Assembly: GCF_009184895.1 (NCBI RefSeq)
Contig: NZ_WESE01000005.1
Span: 1-64,000 of the forward strand
DNA: 64,000 nucleotides
Origin: Nostocoides sp. F2B08
GTDB taxonomy: Bacteria > Actinomycetota > Actinomycetes > Actinomycetales > Dermatophilaceae
Reading direction: 5' to 3'
Shown: piece after piece, positions 43,412 to 55,039 of the stretch
How the letters are laid out: each line of letters starts with the position of its first letter
Numbering within the stretch: the first letter of the stretch is position 1
The notes under the pieces: generated by a model
The model's database searches: none
Seen by the model: only the letters and a program-made list of their open reading frames with translations
Told to the model about the DNA's origin: nothing
Position numbers and translations under genes: made by a program

Positions 43412-44374
43412 CTATCGGTCGCGGTAGGCGGCCCAGACCTCCGGTCGCAGTCGACCGCGGTCCGGAACCGGTATGCCGTGCTCGCGCGCCCAGGCCCGCA
43501 CCTCCGCGGTGGTCGGCTCGGGCGCCCCGAGGGGCCCTGCCTGCACGAGGTCGCCGAAGCGGCGCTCCGCGCCGCTCTCGTCCTCGGCCCGCGACAGTGC
43601 GGCGCCGAAGAAGCGGAACGTCCACTCCTGGGCCAGCGCTCGGGTCTCGGCGAAGACCACCGGCACAGCGGGGAACCGCGCCTGACACTCGCCGAGTCCG
43701 TCGAGGACGACAGCCGGTCGGACGTGGTCCAGCCCGAGGATCCGGGAGTATCGGTCCTCGACGACGACGGCCGCATGGTCGAGGGCTGCGAGGTCCGCCA
43801 TGACGTACCGCAGTCGACCGCTGGTGAGGGTCGTGACGAGGTCGGACAGGGACTTGCGCTCGACCGCGGCGACGACGCGGCCGTCGAGCTCGACGGCGTA
43901 GTCCCCTGCGGGCAGGGCGCGCCGCTCGGTCATGGCCTGCTGGTCGGAGAACTTCCAGGCGTAGCGCTCGTGGCTGTCGATGTAGATGGTCAGGTCGCTC
44001 CGGCCGGACGCACGTGCGGTGGGGAGGCTCCCGCGGGGCCGCGCCTGCTTCGTCGTGCGACCGGTCTGCCAGAAGATCGCCTCCCGCCCGCCCCGGATAT
44101 GGGTGAGGACGAACTGGGAGCGGTTCTCCCTGCCCCGGTCGAGAACGAGGTCGATGGCTGCTCCTCGGCGGACGCACGACCGGGTCGGGACGCGCTCGAC
44201 GATCTCCGCATCCTCAGGCCAGGCCTCGGCGCGGTGGCAGTACACCTTCGCCGTGCGCGGCCAGGTCTCGCGGGCCTTGAGCACGATCCCGTGCGGGCCG
44301 AGAGGGATGCGGACCAGGTAGGGGAGGGTGCTGTCGGGCTCGGGGTTGCGGGCGATGACGAAGTCCTCCGGCAC
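43412..44374 (-). CDS. ERCC4-type nuclease fused to an Lsr2-like DNA-binding domain
   Basis: A 320-residue protein with three parts. Residues 1-130 are unassigned (PEDFVIARNPEPDSTLPYLV). Residues about 130-270 are an ERCC4/XPF nuclease domain: TIYIDSHERYAWKF, then AGDYAVELDGRVVAAVERKS (GD...ERKxxxD). The last ~35 residues (TTAEVRAWAREHGIPVPDRG, LRPEVWAAYRDR) match the C-terminal AT-hook-like domain of Lsr2, the actinobacterial xenogeneic silencer. It may cut branched or AT-rich foreign DNA; function is inferred. Start is GTG 44374 with GACGAT upstream. Confidence 0.8.
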   Translation of the reverse strand: MPEDFVIARNPEPDSTLPYLVRIPLGPHGIVLKARETWPRTAKVYCHRAEAWPEDAEIVERVPTRSCVRRGAAIDLVLDRGRENRSQFVLTHIRGGREAIFWQTGRTTKQARPRGSLPTARASGRSDLTIYIDSHERYAWKFSDQQAMTERRALPAGDYAVELDGRVVAAVERKSLSDLVTTLTSGRLRYVMADLAALDHAAVVVEDRYSRILGLDHVRPAVVLDGLGECQARFPAVPVVFAETRALAQEWTFRFFGAALSRAEDESGAERRFGDLVQAGPLGAPEPTTAEVRAWAREHGIPVPDRGRLRPEVWAAYRDR

Positions 44375-44423
44375 CCCGTCATCGTCGCATCGTCCTCAGG
44401 TGCGGAACCACCACCCGCAGGAC

Positions 44424-47400
44424 TCAGTCGCGTCGTGCCTGGTCACAGAGGCGGAGGAAGGCTCCCAGAGCCACCATGTCGCGCGTGGACCGCGGGGCGA
44501 AGTCGGTGAGCACATCGGAGCGGACGATGTAGGCGGCGAACTGACCGCGGGATGTCGCGACGTTGAGCCGGTTGCGGTCCAGGAGGAATCCGATTCCCCG
44601 CGTCACGTTGCCGTGCGAGGAGGCCGCCATGGACAGGATCGCCACGGCCGCCTCCTGACCCTGGAACTTGTCGACCGTCCCGACCGGCACCTCGTCCCAA
44701 CCGGCCTCGTCGAGAACCCGACGCAGCAGGTGGACCTGATTGTTGTAGGCAGTGATCACGACGATGTCGGTCGGTCGCAGTGGACGGGGACCGACGTGGG
44801 AGCCGTCGGCATCTCGTTCCGACGGGTCGTGCCACGTTCGTCCGACGAGACTCTCGACCAGACCGACCACCTCGTCGGCCTCCTCCGGCGAGGACGTCGA
44901 GTTGTCGCGATGCTCGACGATGCGCAGGTGCAGCCCCGGCTCGACCCCGTCGAGTGAGCGCGCGGCCGTCACGGACGCCTCGGCGTGCAGTTCGCCGTCG
45001 TAGGCGAGCTCGGAGACCGGCTCGGCCAAGGCGGGGTGCAGGCGCCAGGTGCGCTCGAGGAAGTACCCGCGCGCGGCGGGCAGGGTGCGCCCCTCGGCAG
45101 GGTCCTCCGGCAGGAGCCAGCCGAGGGCGGAGGCGTCGACCGGGTCGGGGTGGCTGCCGGTGCTCACCTGGGGCAGCTGGGCCGGGTCGCCGAGCAGGAG
45201 CAGCCGCGCTCCTGCGACGGAGGCCGCGAGCGTCTTGGCCAGGGAGTACTGACCCGCCTCGTCGATGACGACGAGGTCGAGCTGTCCGCGGTCGATCCGC
45301 CGCGTGTTGGTCAGGTCCCACACGGTGCCGCCGACGACGTACCCGGCGTCCGGGTCGGCCTCGGCCAGCTCGGTGACGAACCGGCGCAGGTGGTCCGCCT
45401 TGTCGAGGTCGGTCCATCGCGGCTCGGAGGTCTCGCGAGTGTGTTTGGCGACCTGCTCGGCGGGCAGGCCGGCGTCGATGACCGAGTCGAGGATGTTCTC
45501 GATCGCCTTGTGGCTCTGGGAGCACACGGCGACCTTCCACCGGTGGTCTCGCACGAGCCGGGCGATCACCCGGCCACCGACGTAGGTCTTGCCCGTCCCC
45601 GGTGGCCCCTGGACGGCGACGTAGGAGTCGTCCATGTCGAGGAGGGCCGCCGAGATCGCGTCGATGTAGCCGTCGGTGCCGTCCGCGACTGCGGGGAGCG
45701 GCCCACCGCTCCGCAGTCGCGGTGGACATCGGAGCAGCACGTCGATGGCCGAGCGGGCCGGCAGAGCCGGATGGGACTCGAGCAGCTGTTCGCCGATCTC
45801 GGCGAGAGCCGCATCGATCGAGTCGGTCCGCATGGCGTCGACCTCGACCAGGGCGACCGGCATCGCGTCGTGGGGCTCTCCGCCCGGGGCGGTCTCCTCG
45901 ACCGTCACATGCTGTCGGAGCCGGTGGGTGCCGACCACCTCGTCCACGATCCCGACGACCGAGATCGTTCCCGACGAGACGCAGTACAGGTGACCGGGGC
46001 TCGGTGACATGGCCGCGGGGGCGGGCACCGCATACACGCTCTTGTAGGTGCGCCCGGGGCGCAGGGGTGCGCTGCCGAGCGGCTCTCCACTCAGCCGCAG
46101 GGTGCGCCTGGGCGTGCGCTGGCCGGGCCTGGTCATCGCCCAGTCGGCCCCGACCTCCGCGTCGCGCACGAGGAGCACCGTCTCGTCACCGCGGCGCCAG
46201 TCGCGGATCGGGGTGCGGAGCCGCTCGAAGTGACGCTGCCACGTGGGCTTGTCCTCGCGGGCGTGGAAGAGGACGGAGGAGGCGACCAGGGCCAGCACGC
46301 GCTGCTCCGGGGTGCGGTCCCCGGGGCGAACGCCGGCGACGAGGTCTCGGAGCCGCTCTTCGACTCGCATGAGGGCCAACCGTTGCCCGGACGGGGTGAA
46401 CGGCTCGCTCACCACCTCCGGGAGGACACCGTGCGCCTTGGTCTGGGCCAGCAGCCACTCGCGCAGCTGGTAGGTCGACCGGCAGTCGTCCTCGTTGTAG
46501 CGCCGGATCTCGTCCAGCCGCTCGGCCTCCTCGTCCAGCCGGCCGGCCACCCGCGCCGCGACCGCCTCGTGGTAGGCCACGATCGAGGCGGCTCCCTCAC
46601 TGACGCCGTCCTTGTCGCGCTCACCGCGGTAGAGCGCCTCGACCTTCTTCAGCGAGTACGAACGGTCGGAGATCCGGATCGACCCCCGGACCACGGAGTA
46701 CAGGTCGACGAACACCCCGTCGCGAAGGAGCTGGTCGACGTCGTCCTCGCACACCCCGTGCCGCGCGGCCAGCCGGAGCAGGGCCGACGGCTCGTATGCG
46801 GCGTAGTGGTAGACGTGCAGGTCCGGCCAGCGCCGGCGCCGGTCCGCGAGATATCCGATGAAGTCGACGAGTGCCTGGCGCTCCTGCACCCGGTCGTGTG
46901 CCCAGAAGGCCCGGAAGGCCGGGTCGCCCCCTGAGGCGACCTCGTCGACCTCGACGACGCCGAAGAGGTACTCGAGCCCCCAGCTCGGATCGCCCCGCTC
47001 CATCCACATCGGGTCGCCCTCGAAGTCGAAGAAGATGTCCCCGTCGCTGCGGTTCGGGAGGAGTGCCAACAAGGCTGGGTCGACCACCTCGTGCCGAAGT
47101 GGACCACCGGAGTCGATCTGCTCGAGCTGGAGGCGTGCCTGCGCGGAGAGCCGCTCGAGGACACCCTCGCGCAGGTCGGGAACCGGCTCGGAGCGTCGTG
47201 CGAGCTCGCGGCGGGTCCGCACGCCGGCCTCGATGAGCCGCCGCCTCGTCGGCCCCCAGACGCCGGCGACCAACAGAAGGTCGTCGTGCTCCTCGAGCGC
47301 GACGGCACACACCTCGCAGCGCCCGCACGCCATGATGTCCTCGGCTGCCCACACGAGCGGGGTGTCGGCGGCCAGCCGCGCGGCCACGAGGGCATCGAGC

Positions 47401-47984
47401 CGAGCCCGACGCGTCCGGTAGACGGGGACGATCTCGGCGAGACGGAAGTCCTCGTGGACCCCCGAGCCGAGCACGAGTCGGGCGACCGGTGCCAACGCGA
47501 CGCCCGCCTCGTCCAGAGCGGCGGCGTAGGCCGCGACCTGGAGCAGCGCCGCAACCGTCGCCGACCGCGCGAGCTTGGTGTCGCTGATCAGCCAGCCCCC
47601 GGGCGTGCGTTCGAGGAAGTCGATGTGACCGACGAAGGACCCGTCGTAGACGGTGCCCTGCGCCACGACCTCGACGGTCGGGTCCGCGAGCGCCGCGAGC
47701 GTCCGGTCGCGGGCCGCGGTCAGGCCCGTCTCGTCGTGGGCGGGCAGAGAGAGGTGGACGACCGCACCCTGCCCCGGGTGTGCCGAACGCAGGCGTCTCA
47801 GCTCCTCCTGCTCGTGCTCCCGGCCGAGCTCCGTGAGTCGGCTCTGCATCGGGTCCGGCTCGGGGTCCTGCCGCTCGAGCCGCCCGAGCCGCCGGTCGAG
47901 CTCCCGGAGCAGCGCGTACTCGCACTCGGTGGCGGCCCGCAGGTCGCTGGGGCTGAGCACGAGGCGGTCGGGGAGGAGGAACAC
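44424..47984 (-). CDS. TM0106-family RecB-like nuclease / DEDD exonuclease / SF1 helicase
   Basis: A 1186-residue protein with three modules. N-terminal RecB/Cas4-like nuclease: a Cys near the start (ATECEYALL), IDFLERTPGGWLISDTKLA and LLQVAAYAAAL for metal, then CGRCEVC that probably closes a 4Fe-4S cluster. Middle RNase H-like domain: GDIFFDFEGDPMW and RYNEDDCRSTYQLREW. C-terminal Upf1-like helicase: QGPPGTGKTYVGGR, LVVIDEAGQYSLAK, VDKFQGQEAAVAILSM and NRLNVATSRGQ. Function unknown; repair or defence is plausible. TAGAGT lies 7 nt before GTG 47984; GTG 48014 lies upstream of that box. Confidence 0.85.
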   Translation of the reverse strand: MFLLPDRLVLSPSDLRAATECEYALLRELDRRLGRLERQDPEPDPMQSRLTELGREHEQEELRRLRSAHPGQGAVVHLSLPAHDETGLTAARDRTLAALADPTVEVVAQGTVYDGSFVGHIDFLERTPGGWLISDTKLARSATVAALLQVAAYAAALDEAGVALAPVARLVLGSGVHEDFRLAEIVPVYRTRRARLDALVAARLAADTPLVWAAEDIMACGRCEVCAVALEEHDDLLLVAGVWGPTRRRLIEAGVRTRRELARRSEPVPDLREGVLERLSAQARLQLEQIDSGGPLRHEVVDPALLALLPNRSDGDIFFDFEGDPMWMERGDPSWGLEYLFGVVEVDEVASGGDPAFRAFWAHDRVQERQALVDFIGYLADRRRRWPDLHVYHYAAYEPSALLRLAARHGVCEDDVDQLLRDGVFVDLYSVVRGSIRISDRSYSLKKVEALYRGERDKDGVSEGAASIVAYHEAVAARVAGRLDEEAERLDEIRRYNEDDCRSTYQLREWLLAQTKAHGVLPEVVSEPFTPSGQRLALMRVEERLRDLVAGVRPGDRTPEQRVLALVASSVLFHAREDKPTWQRHFERLRTPIRDWRRGDETVLLVRDAEVGADWAMTRPGQRTPRRTLRLSGEPLGSAPLRPGRTYKSVYAVPAPAAMSPSPGHLYCVSSGTISVVGIVDEVVGTHRLRQHVTVEETAPGGEPHDAMPVALVEVDAMRTDSIDAALAEIGEQLLESHPALPARSAIDVLLRCPPRLRSGGPLPAVADGTDGYIDAISAALLDMDDSYVAVQGPPGTGKTYVGGRVIARLVRDHRWKVAVCSQSHKAIENILDSVIDAGLPAEQVAKHTRETSEPRWTDLDKADHLRRFVTELAEADPDAGYVVGGTVWDLTNTRRIDRGQLDLVVIDEAGQYSLAKTLAASVAGARLLLLGDPAQLPQVSTGSHPDPVDASALGWLLPEDPAEGRTLPAARGYFLERTWRLHPALAEPVSELAYDGELHAEASVTAARSLDGVEPGLHLRIVEHRDNSTSSPEEADEVVGLVESLVGRTWHDPSERDADGSHVGPRPLRPTDIVVITAYNNQVHLLRRVLDEAGWDEVPVGTVDKFQGQEAAVAILSMAASSHGNVTRGIGFLLDRNRLNVATSRGQFAAYIVRSDVLTDFAPRSTRDMVALGAFLRLCDQARRD

Positions 47985-48026
47985 GTCTGCGACTCTAGGT
48001 GAGCGCTCCGACACGACCGCCCCGGG

Positions 48027-48899
48027 TCAGCCGGCGTCCTTCGCGGACGGCGTGGTGCCCTTCTTCGCGCCCGTCCTCTTCGCCGACGTCTGCTTGGCGC
48101 CCGCCTTCGCCCTGGCCGTCGTCGCGGGCGCGGTCGCTCGACGCGTGGCGCGCTGCTTGAGACGCACCTGGCGCTGCGACCCCTCGGTGCGGGTCTCGAG
48201 GTAGGGCTGTTCGTCGACGAGGGAGCTGAGCTTCTGATGGCCGAAGTCGCGCGGGTCGAAGTCCGCGTGCGCCCGGCTCAGGTGCTGGCCGACCACACCG
48301 AGGGTGCTCCACCCGTCGTCGCTCGAGGTCGCGTTGATCGCCCTGGTCAATGCGCTCTGCAGGTTGATCCGGCTCGAGGCGGTGTCCGCATCCGACCCCG
48401 ACGCCGTCTCCGTCGTGTCGGACTCCTCGGCCCGCTCCTGGTCCTGGAGCACCTCGAGGAAGATGAACTGGTCGACCGCACGCCGCAGCGACTCCGGCGT
48501 CTTGCGGCGGCCCAGGCCGTAGACCCGCTTGCCGGACTCGCGCAGCCGGGTCGCCAGCCGGGTGAAGTCCGAGTCGGAGGACACGATGGCGAAGGCCTCG
48601 ACGTTGCCCTGCCACAGGAGGTCCATCGCGTCGATGATCAGGGCGGAGTCGGTCGAGTTCTTGCCCACCGTGTTCGAGAACTGCTGCACGGGCTGGATCG
48701 CGTTGCGCAGCAGCTCGGGCTTCCAGCTCGTGAGCTGAGTCGTGGTCCAGTCGCCGTAGGCGCGCTTGACCGTCGGAACGCCATACGTGGCCAGTTCCTC
48801 GAGGACCGCACCGATGTGTTTCGCCGAGACGTTGTCGCAGTCGATCAGGACGGCGATCCGGGTCGAGCTGCTCGCGTCGGTCTCCACGACATGCACCAT
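48027..48899 (-). CDS. NYN (PIN-like) ribonuclease with OST-HTH/LOTUS domain
   Basis: A 290-residue protein. NYN domain at about 14-150 with its acidic residues: AVLIDCDNVSAKHIGAVLEE, TVGKNSTDSALIIDAMDLLW and FAIVSSDSDFTRLATRLRES. Residues about 180-250 fit an OST-HTH/LOTUS RNA-binding domain (LQSALTRAINATSSDDGW, DPRDFGHQKLSSLVDEQPYL). A basic Ala/Lys/Arg tail may bind nucleic acid. Members degrade or sort RNA. ATG 48899 is given; TATGGT 7 nt before the GTG at codon 5 suggests a slightly later, leaderless start. Confidence 0.85.
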   Translation of the reverse strand: MVHVVETDASSSTRIAVLIDCDNVSAKHIGAVLEELATYGVPTVKRAYGDWTTTQLTSWKPELLRNAIQPVQQFSNTVGKNSTDSALIIDAMDLLWQGNVEAFAIVSSDSDFTRLATRLRESGKRVYGLGRRKTPESLRRAVDQFIFLEVLQDQERAEESDTTETASGSDADTASSRINLQSALTRAINATSSDDGWSTLGVVGQHLSRAHADFDPRDFGHQKLSSLVDEQPYLETRTEGSQRQVRLKQRATRRATAPATTARAKAGAKQTSAKRTGAKKGTTPSAKDAG

Positions 48900-48927
48900 A
48901 TCCGGCCGGCTCCCGACGCCGGGTCTC

Positions 48928-50496
48928 CTAGATCCAGCTCGGGAACCACATCCGCCAACGCCACTCGGCGTACGGGATGACCTGCGCCGTGTAGACGGGC
49001 CAGAAGAAGGCGAAGACGAGCAGGACGAGGAGGCAGAAGCCGCCCACCGCGAGCAGGCCGACCTGGCGCCGCCACCACGGGGCCGTCGACGACCCGAGGA
49101 CGAGGCCGAGCATGAAGGTCGCGGACAGCACGACCCACGGCACGAACGCCACGGCGTAGAACGTGTAGATCGTGCGCTCCTGGTAGGAGAACCACGGCAG
49201 GTAGAGCGCGGCGAATCCGGCGAGGATCGCGCCGGCGCGCCAGTCGCGGCGCAGCGCCCAGTGGTACAGGAGGAACACGATGCCGATGGTCGCGAGCCAC
49301 CAGATCGGGATGGTCCCCACCGAGGTGATCGCCTTGCTGCAGAGCGTCACGGTGCACCCGTCCTCGCCCTGCTTCGGCCCCTCGTAGAAGAACGAGGTCG
49401 GCCGGCCCTGCACGAGCCAGCCCCACGGGTTGGTCTCGTAGGGGTGGTCACTGCGGAGTCCGATGTGGAAGGAGTAGGCGTCCTGGTGGTAGCGCCACAG
49501 CGACCGCACCGAGTCGGGGACCCAGCCGAACGCGGTGGACGGGTTCTGCGCGCCCCAGTCGCGCTGGTAGCCGTTCGCGCTGCGGAACCATCCGGTCCAC
49601 GACGCGACATAGACCACCAGTGCGGTCGGCACGAGGGCGACGAACGCATACAGACCGTCCTTGAGGACCGCCGCCCGCGCCCAGTGCCGGACTCCCACCG
49701 CCCTCCTGGCCCCCATGTCCCACCAGACCGTCATCAGCCCGAAGACCGCCAGCGCGAACAGGCCCGACCACTTCGTGCCGATCGCGAGACCGAGGCTGAT
49801 CCCGGCCACCCAACGCCAGGGCCGCCAGCCGAGCCACGGACCGTATGCGAGTCGCACCCCCTCGTCCAGCGCCCCGACCTTTCGGGCCAGGACCTCGCGC
49901 GAGGCGTCCCGGTCGACGAGGAGCGCCGCGAAACCGGTCAGGGTGAAGAACATGAGTGTGAGGTCGAGCAGACCGGTCCGGGAGTGGACGAAGTGGTGCC
50001 CCTCGAAGGCGAGAAGGAACGCGGCGATCGTTCCCAACAGGGTCGAGCGGAACAGCCGGCGGGCGACCCTCCCGACGACGAGGATCGAGAGGGTGCCGAG
50101 GACCGCGACGCCGAACCGCCACCCGAAGGAGGAGGTCGGGCCGAACAACCACTCACCCGCGGCGATGACCCACTTGCCGACCGGCGGATGGACGACCATG
50201 TCTCCGGTCGTGCCCCAGACGTCGGTCGTGCCGTTGGTGAACAGCTCGTCGGGCGTCTCGAGGCCGTCGCGGACCCGCAGCTCGACGCCGTGGTCGAGGA
50301 GCGAGACCCCCTGCTTGACGTAGTACGTCTCGTCGAAGACGAGCTGGTCGGGCCGTCCGAGTGACCAGAACCGGATGCCGCCGCCGATGACGGCCATGAG
50401 GAGCGGGCCGAGCCAGCCCCACAGTCGGTCGGCGGTCGAGCGGCCGTCGTAGCCCGGTCCGAGCAGCCGCAGGCGCAGCTCCTCGGTGCGGGTCAT
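48928..50496 (-). CDS. Dolichyl-phosphate-mannose--protein mannosyltransferase (PMT/GT39)
   Basis: A 522-residue polytopic glycosyltransferase that O-mannosylates secreted proteins with polyprenyl-phosphate mannose. First loop after TM1 has LVFDETYYVKQGVSLLDHG (the catalytic Asp-Glu), then VVHPPVGKWVIAAGEW and AFEGHHFVHSRTGLLDLTLM. About ten membrane segments follow, ending PYAEWRWRMWFPSWI as in actinobacterial PMTs. TACGAT lies 7 nt before ATG 50496; ATG 50505 would overlap that -10. Divergent from rsmI. Confidence 0.93.
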   Translation of the reverse strand: MTRTEELRLRLLGPGYDGRSTADRLWGWLGPLLMAVIGGGIRFWSLGRPDQLVFDETYYVKQGVSLLDHGVELRVRDGLETPDELFTNGTTDVWGTTGDMVVHPPVGKWVIAAGEWLFGPTSSFGWRFGVAVLGTLSILVVGRVARRLFRSTLLGTIAAFLLAFEGHHFVHSRTGLLDLTLMFFTLTGFAALLVDRDASREVLARKVGALDEGVRLAYGPWLGWRPWRWVAGISLGLAIGTKWSGLFALAVFGLMTVWWDMGARRAVGVRHWARAAVLKDGLYAFVALVPTALVVYVASWTGWFRSANGYQRDWGAQNPSTAFGWVPDSVRSLWRYHQDAYSFHIGLRSDHPYETNPWGWLVQGRPTSFFYEGPKQGEDGCTVTLCSKAITSVGTIPIWWLATIGIVFLLYHWALRRDWRAGAILAGFAALYLPWFSYQERTIYTFYAVAFVPWVVLSATFMLGLVLGSSTAPWWRRQVGLLAVGGFCLLVLLVFAFFWPVYTAQVIPYAEWRWRMWFPSWI

Positions 50497-50572
50497 GCGC
50501 GCCATCGTATGCGGCACTCCCGTGAGCGTCCGCCGGCGGAGAGCAGTCGTCGGGCGTGGCAGGATCGCGGTC

Positions 50573-51415
50573 ATGAGCGAAGCCGGAGGAGGGGTCGTCG
50601 TGCTCGCCGCAACCCCGATCGGGCGGGTCGGTGACGCGCCGCCCCGGCTGGCCGAGGAGCTCGCCGGAGCCGACGTCATCGCGGCCGAGGACACCCGGCG
50701 GCTCACCCGTCTGCTCCGCGAGCTGGGAGTCACGCCTCGCGGAACGGTCCTCAGCTACCACGAGCACAACGAGGCCTCCCGCACGGCGGAGCTGGTCGAG
50801 CGACTGGACGCCGGTGAGCGGGTCGTCCTCGTCACGGATGCGGGCATGCCGAGTGTCTCCGACCCCGGCTACCGGCTGGTCCGGGCAGCGGTCGACGCCG
50901 GACACGAGGTCACTGCCGTGCCGGGGCCGAGCGCCGTCCTCACCGCACTCGCGGTCTCGGGCCTGCCCGTCGACCGCTTCTGCTTCGAGGGGTTCCTGCC
51001 GCGACGTGCGGGGGAGCGCCGGCGGACTCTTGCCGGATTGTCGGGCGAACGCCGCACGATGGTCTTCTTCGAGGCTCCGCACCGGCTCGCCGAGTCGCTC
51101 ACCGATCTCGCGAGCGCCTTCGGCCCGGACCGCCCCGCCGCCGTGTGCCGGGAGCTGACCAAGACGTACGAGGAGGTCCGCCGCGGGGCGTTGGCCGACC
51201 TGGCCCGCTGGGCCGAGAACGGGGTCCGCGGCGAGATCACGGTCGTCGTCGCCGGCGCCGACCCCGTCGCCTCCGCGGTCGAGGACCACCTCGGGACGAT
51301 CGCGACCCGTGTGGCGGCCGGTGAGCGTCTCAAGTCGGTATGCGCGGAGATCGCCTCCGACACAGGGCTCTCGCGCAAGTCGCTCTACGACGCCTACCTC
51401 GCGTCGCGCGCGTGA
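50573..51415 (+). CDS. rsmI: 16S rRNA (cytidine1402-2'-O)-methyltransferase
   Basis: A 280-residue tetrapyrrole-methylase-fold enzyme that 2'-O-methylates C1402 in the ribosomal P site. It has VVVLAATPIGRVGDAPPRLA, IAAEDTRRLTRLLRELG, SYHEHNEASRTAELV, LVTDAGMPSVSDPGYRLV and AVPGPSAVLTALAVSGLP. The C-terminal segment LKSVCAEIASDTGLSRKSLY is typical. CAGGAT lies 7 nt before ATG 50573. Confidence 0.95.
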   Translation: MSEAGGGVVVLAATPIGRVGDAPPRLAEELAGADVIAAEDTRRLTRLLRELGVTPRGTVLSYHEHNEASRTAELVERLDAGERVVLVTDAGMPSVSDPGYRLVRAAVDAGHEVTAVPGPSAVLTALAVSGLPVDRFCFEGFLPRRAGERRRTLAGLSGERRTMVFFEAPHRLAESLTDLASAFGPDRPAAVCRELTKTYEEVRRGALADLARWAENGVRGEITVVVAGADPVASAVEDHLGTIATRVAAGERLKSVCAEIASDTGLSRKSLYDAYLASRA

Positions 51416-51502
51416 GCGAGCCACCGCATACCCACGGGTAACCGGGCCAATCTCACAACGGAACGGGCCGGATCCCCCCGCGGCGTGATCCGCACCACGG
51501 GG

Positions 51503-51517
51503 TACTTTTGACCCGTG
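51503..51517 (+). promoter_or_regulatory. Leaderless promoter of the sdhCAB operon
   Basis: TACTTT (51,503-51,508) stands 6 nt before the GTG of sdhC, so transcription probably starts at the start codon. No clear -35 hexamer. Confidence 0.5.
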
Positions 51518-52234
51518 GCAACGACGACAGCACCCGCGAGGCGGGGGACGACGGCCCGTGGCACGACCGTCTTCCTGAAGTTCATCATGGCGACGACGGG
51601 CATCGTGTTCATCGGATACGTGCTCCTGCACATGTACGGCAACCTCAAGATCTTCGGTGGACAGGAAGCGTTCGACCACTATGCCGAGGGTCTGCGCACG
51701 TTCGGTGAGCCCCTGCTCCCGTACGGCGGGCTGCTGTGGATCGTCCGGATCCTGCTCATCGCCTCGATCATCGGCCACCTCTATGCCGCCTTCACGCTCT
51801 GGAGCCGCGCGAACTCCGCACGGTCCCAGCGGTATGCGGTCAAGAAGGCCGTGGGCGTCAGCCTCTCCAGCCGGACCATGCGGTGGGGCGGCGTCGCGCT
51901 TCTGATCTTCATCGTGTGGCACCTCTTCCACTTCACGATCGGCAAGCCGGCGGTCAACTCCTCGGTGTCGGCCAGCGAGGTCGCCGCATCGCCCTACGTC
52001 ATGGTCGTGGCCAGCTTCCAGCTCTGGTGGATGACCCTCATCTACCTCGCCGCACTCGTGGCCCTCGGGTTCCATCTCATGCACGGCGTCTTCAGCGCCC
52101 AGCAGACCCTCGGCTGGACCCAGAGCCCGGCCGCCTACACGCGGGCCCGCGTCAGTGCCCAGGCCATCGCCGCCATCGTCGTCATCGGTTTCGCCCTGCC
52201 TCCGCTCGCCATCCTCTTCGGAATCGTCGAGTGA
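51515..52234 (+). CDS. sdhC: Succinate dehydrogenase cytochrome b558 subunit
   Basis: A 239-residue diheme-type membrane anchor with five hydrophobic helices. [23 protein letters not shown] has a His haem ligand; others lie in [25 protein letters not shown] and [18 protein letters not shown]. This single-subunit anchor (no sdhD) places the complex with the menaquinone-type SDH/FRD of Gram-positive bacteria. GTG 51515 is leaderless. Followed by sdhA after 38 nt. Confidence 0.93.
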   Translation: MATTTAPARRGTTARGTTVFLKFIMATTGIVFIGYVLLHMYGNLKIFGGQEAFDHYAEGLRTFGEPLLPYGGLLWIVRILLIASIIGHLYAAFTLWSRANSARSQRYAVKKAVGVSLSSRTMRWGGVALLIFIVWHLFHFTIGKPAVNSSVSASEVAASPYVMVVASFQLWWMTLIYLAALVALGFHLMHGVFSAQQTLGWTQSPAAYTRARVSAQAIAAIVVIGFALPPLAILFGIVE

Positions 52235-52272
52235 CGAGCGCTTCGTCGGACCACTCAAGGAGAACTGCACCC

Positions 52273-54281
<2,009 letters not shown>

Positions 54282-54282
<1 letters not shown>

Positions 54283-55025
54283 TGAAGCTGACCCTGAAGA
54301 TCTGGCGTCAGGCCGGACCGAAGGACAAGGGCGACCTCGTCACGTACCACGTGGACGACATCTCGGAGGACATGTCCTTCCTCGAGATGCTCGACGTCCT
54401 CAACGAACAGCTGATCGCCGAGGGGACCGAGCCCATCGCGTTCGACAGTGACTGTCGCGAGGGGATCTGCGGCACCTGCGGTCTGATGATCTCCGGTGAG
54501 GCGCACGGGCCGGAGCGCACGACGACCTGCCAGCTGCACATGCGCTCGTTCTCCGACGGCGAGACGATCACGATCGAACCGTGGCGGGCCGACCCGTTCC
54601 CGGTCATCCGCGACCTGGTCGTCGACCGGGGCGCGTTCGACCGGATCATCCAGGCCGGCGGGTTCATCTCCGTCAACACCGGTGCTGCTCCCGACGCCCA
54701 CGCGACCCCCGTGCCCAAGGAGAGCGCGGACCGGGCGTTCATGGGTGCCGAGTGCATCGGGTGCGGCGCGTGTGTGGCGGCCTGTCCCAACGCGTCGGCG
54801 ATGCTGTTCATGGGCGCCAAGATCACCCACCTCGGCGAGCTGCCGCAGGGTCAGCCCGAACGTGACGCCCGGGTCGTGAGCATGGTCAACCAGCACGACC
54901 ACGAGGGCTTCGGCGGCTGCACGAACATCGGCGCCTGCTCGGCGGCCTGCCCCAAGGGGATTCCCCAGGACGTCATCTCGACGCTCAACCACGACCTGCG
55001 TCACGCCCTGCGCGCCGGTCGCTGA
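54282..55025 (+). CDS. sdhB: Succinate dehydrogenase iron-sulfur subunit
   Basis: A 247-residue subunit. The 2Fe-2S ferredoxin domain has [16 protein letters not shown] and TTTCQLHM. The C-terminal domain has [17 protein letters not shown] (4Fe-4S) and [18 protein letters not shown] (3Fe-4S plus last cluster). It carries electrons from FAD to the quinone site of SdhC. Its start codon overlaps the sdhA stop by one base. A long hairpin follows the stop. Confidence 0.95.
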
Positions 55026-55039
55026 GGAGACGCCTCACC

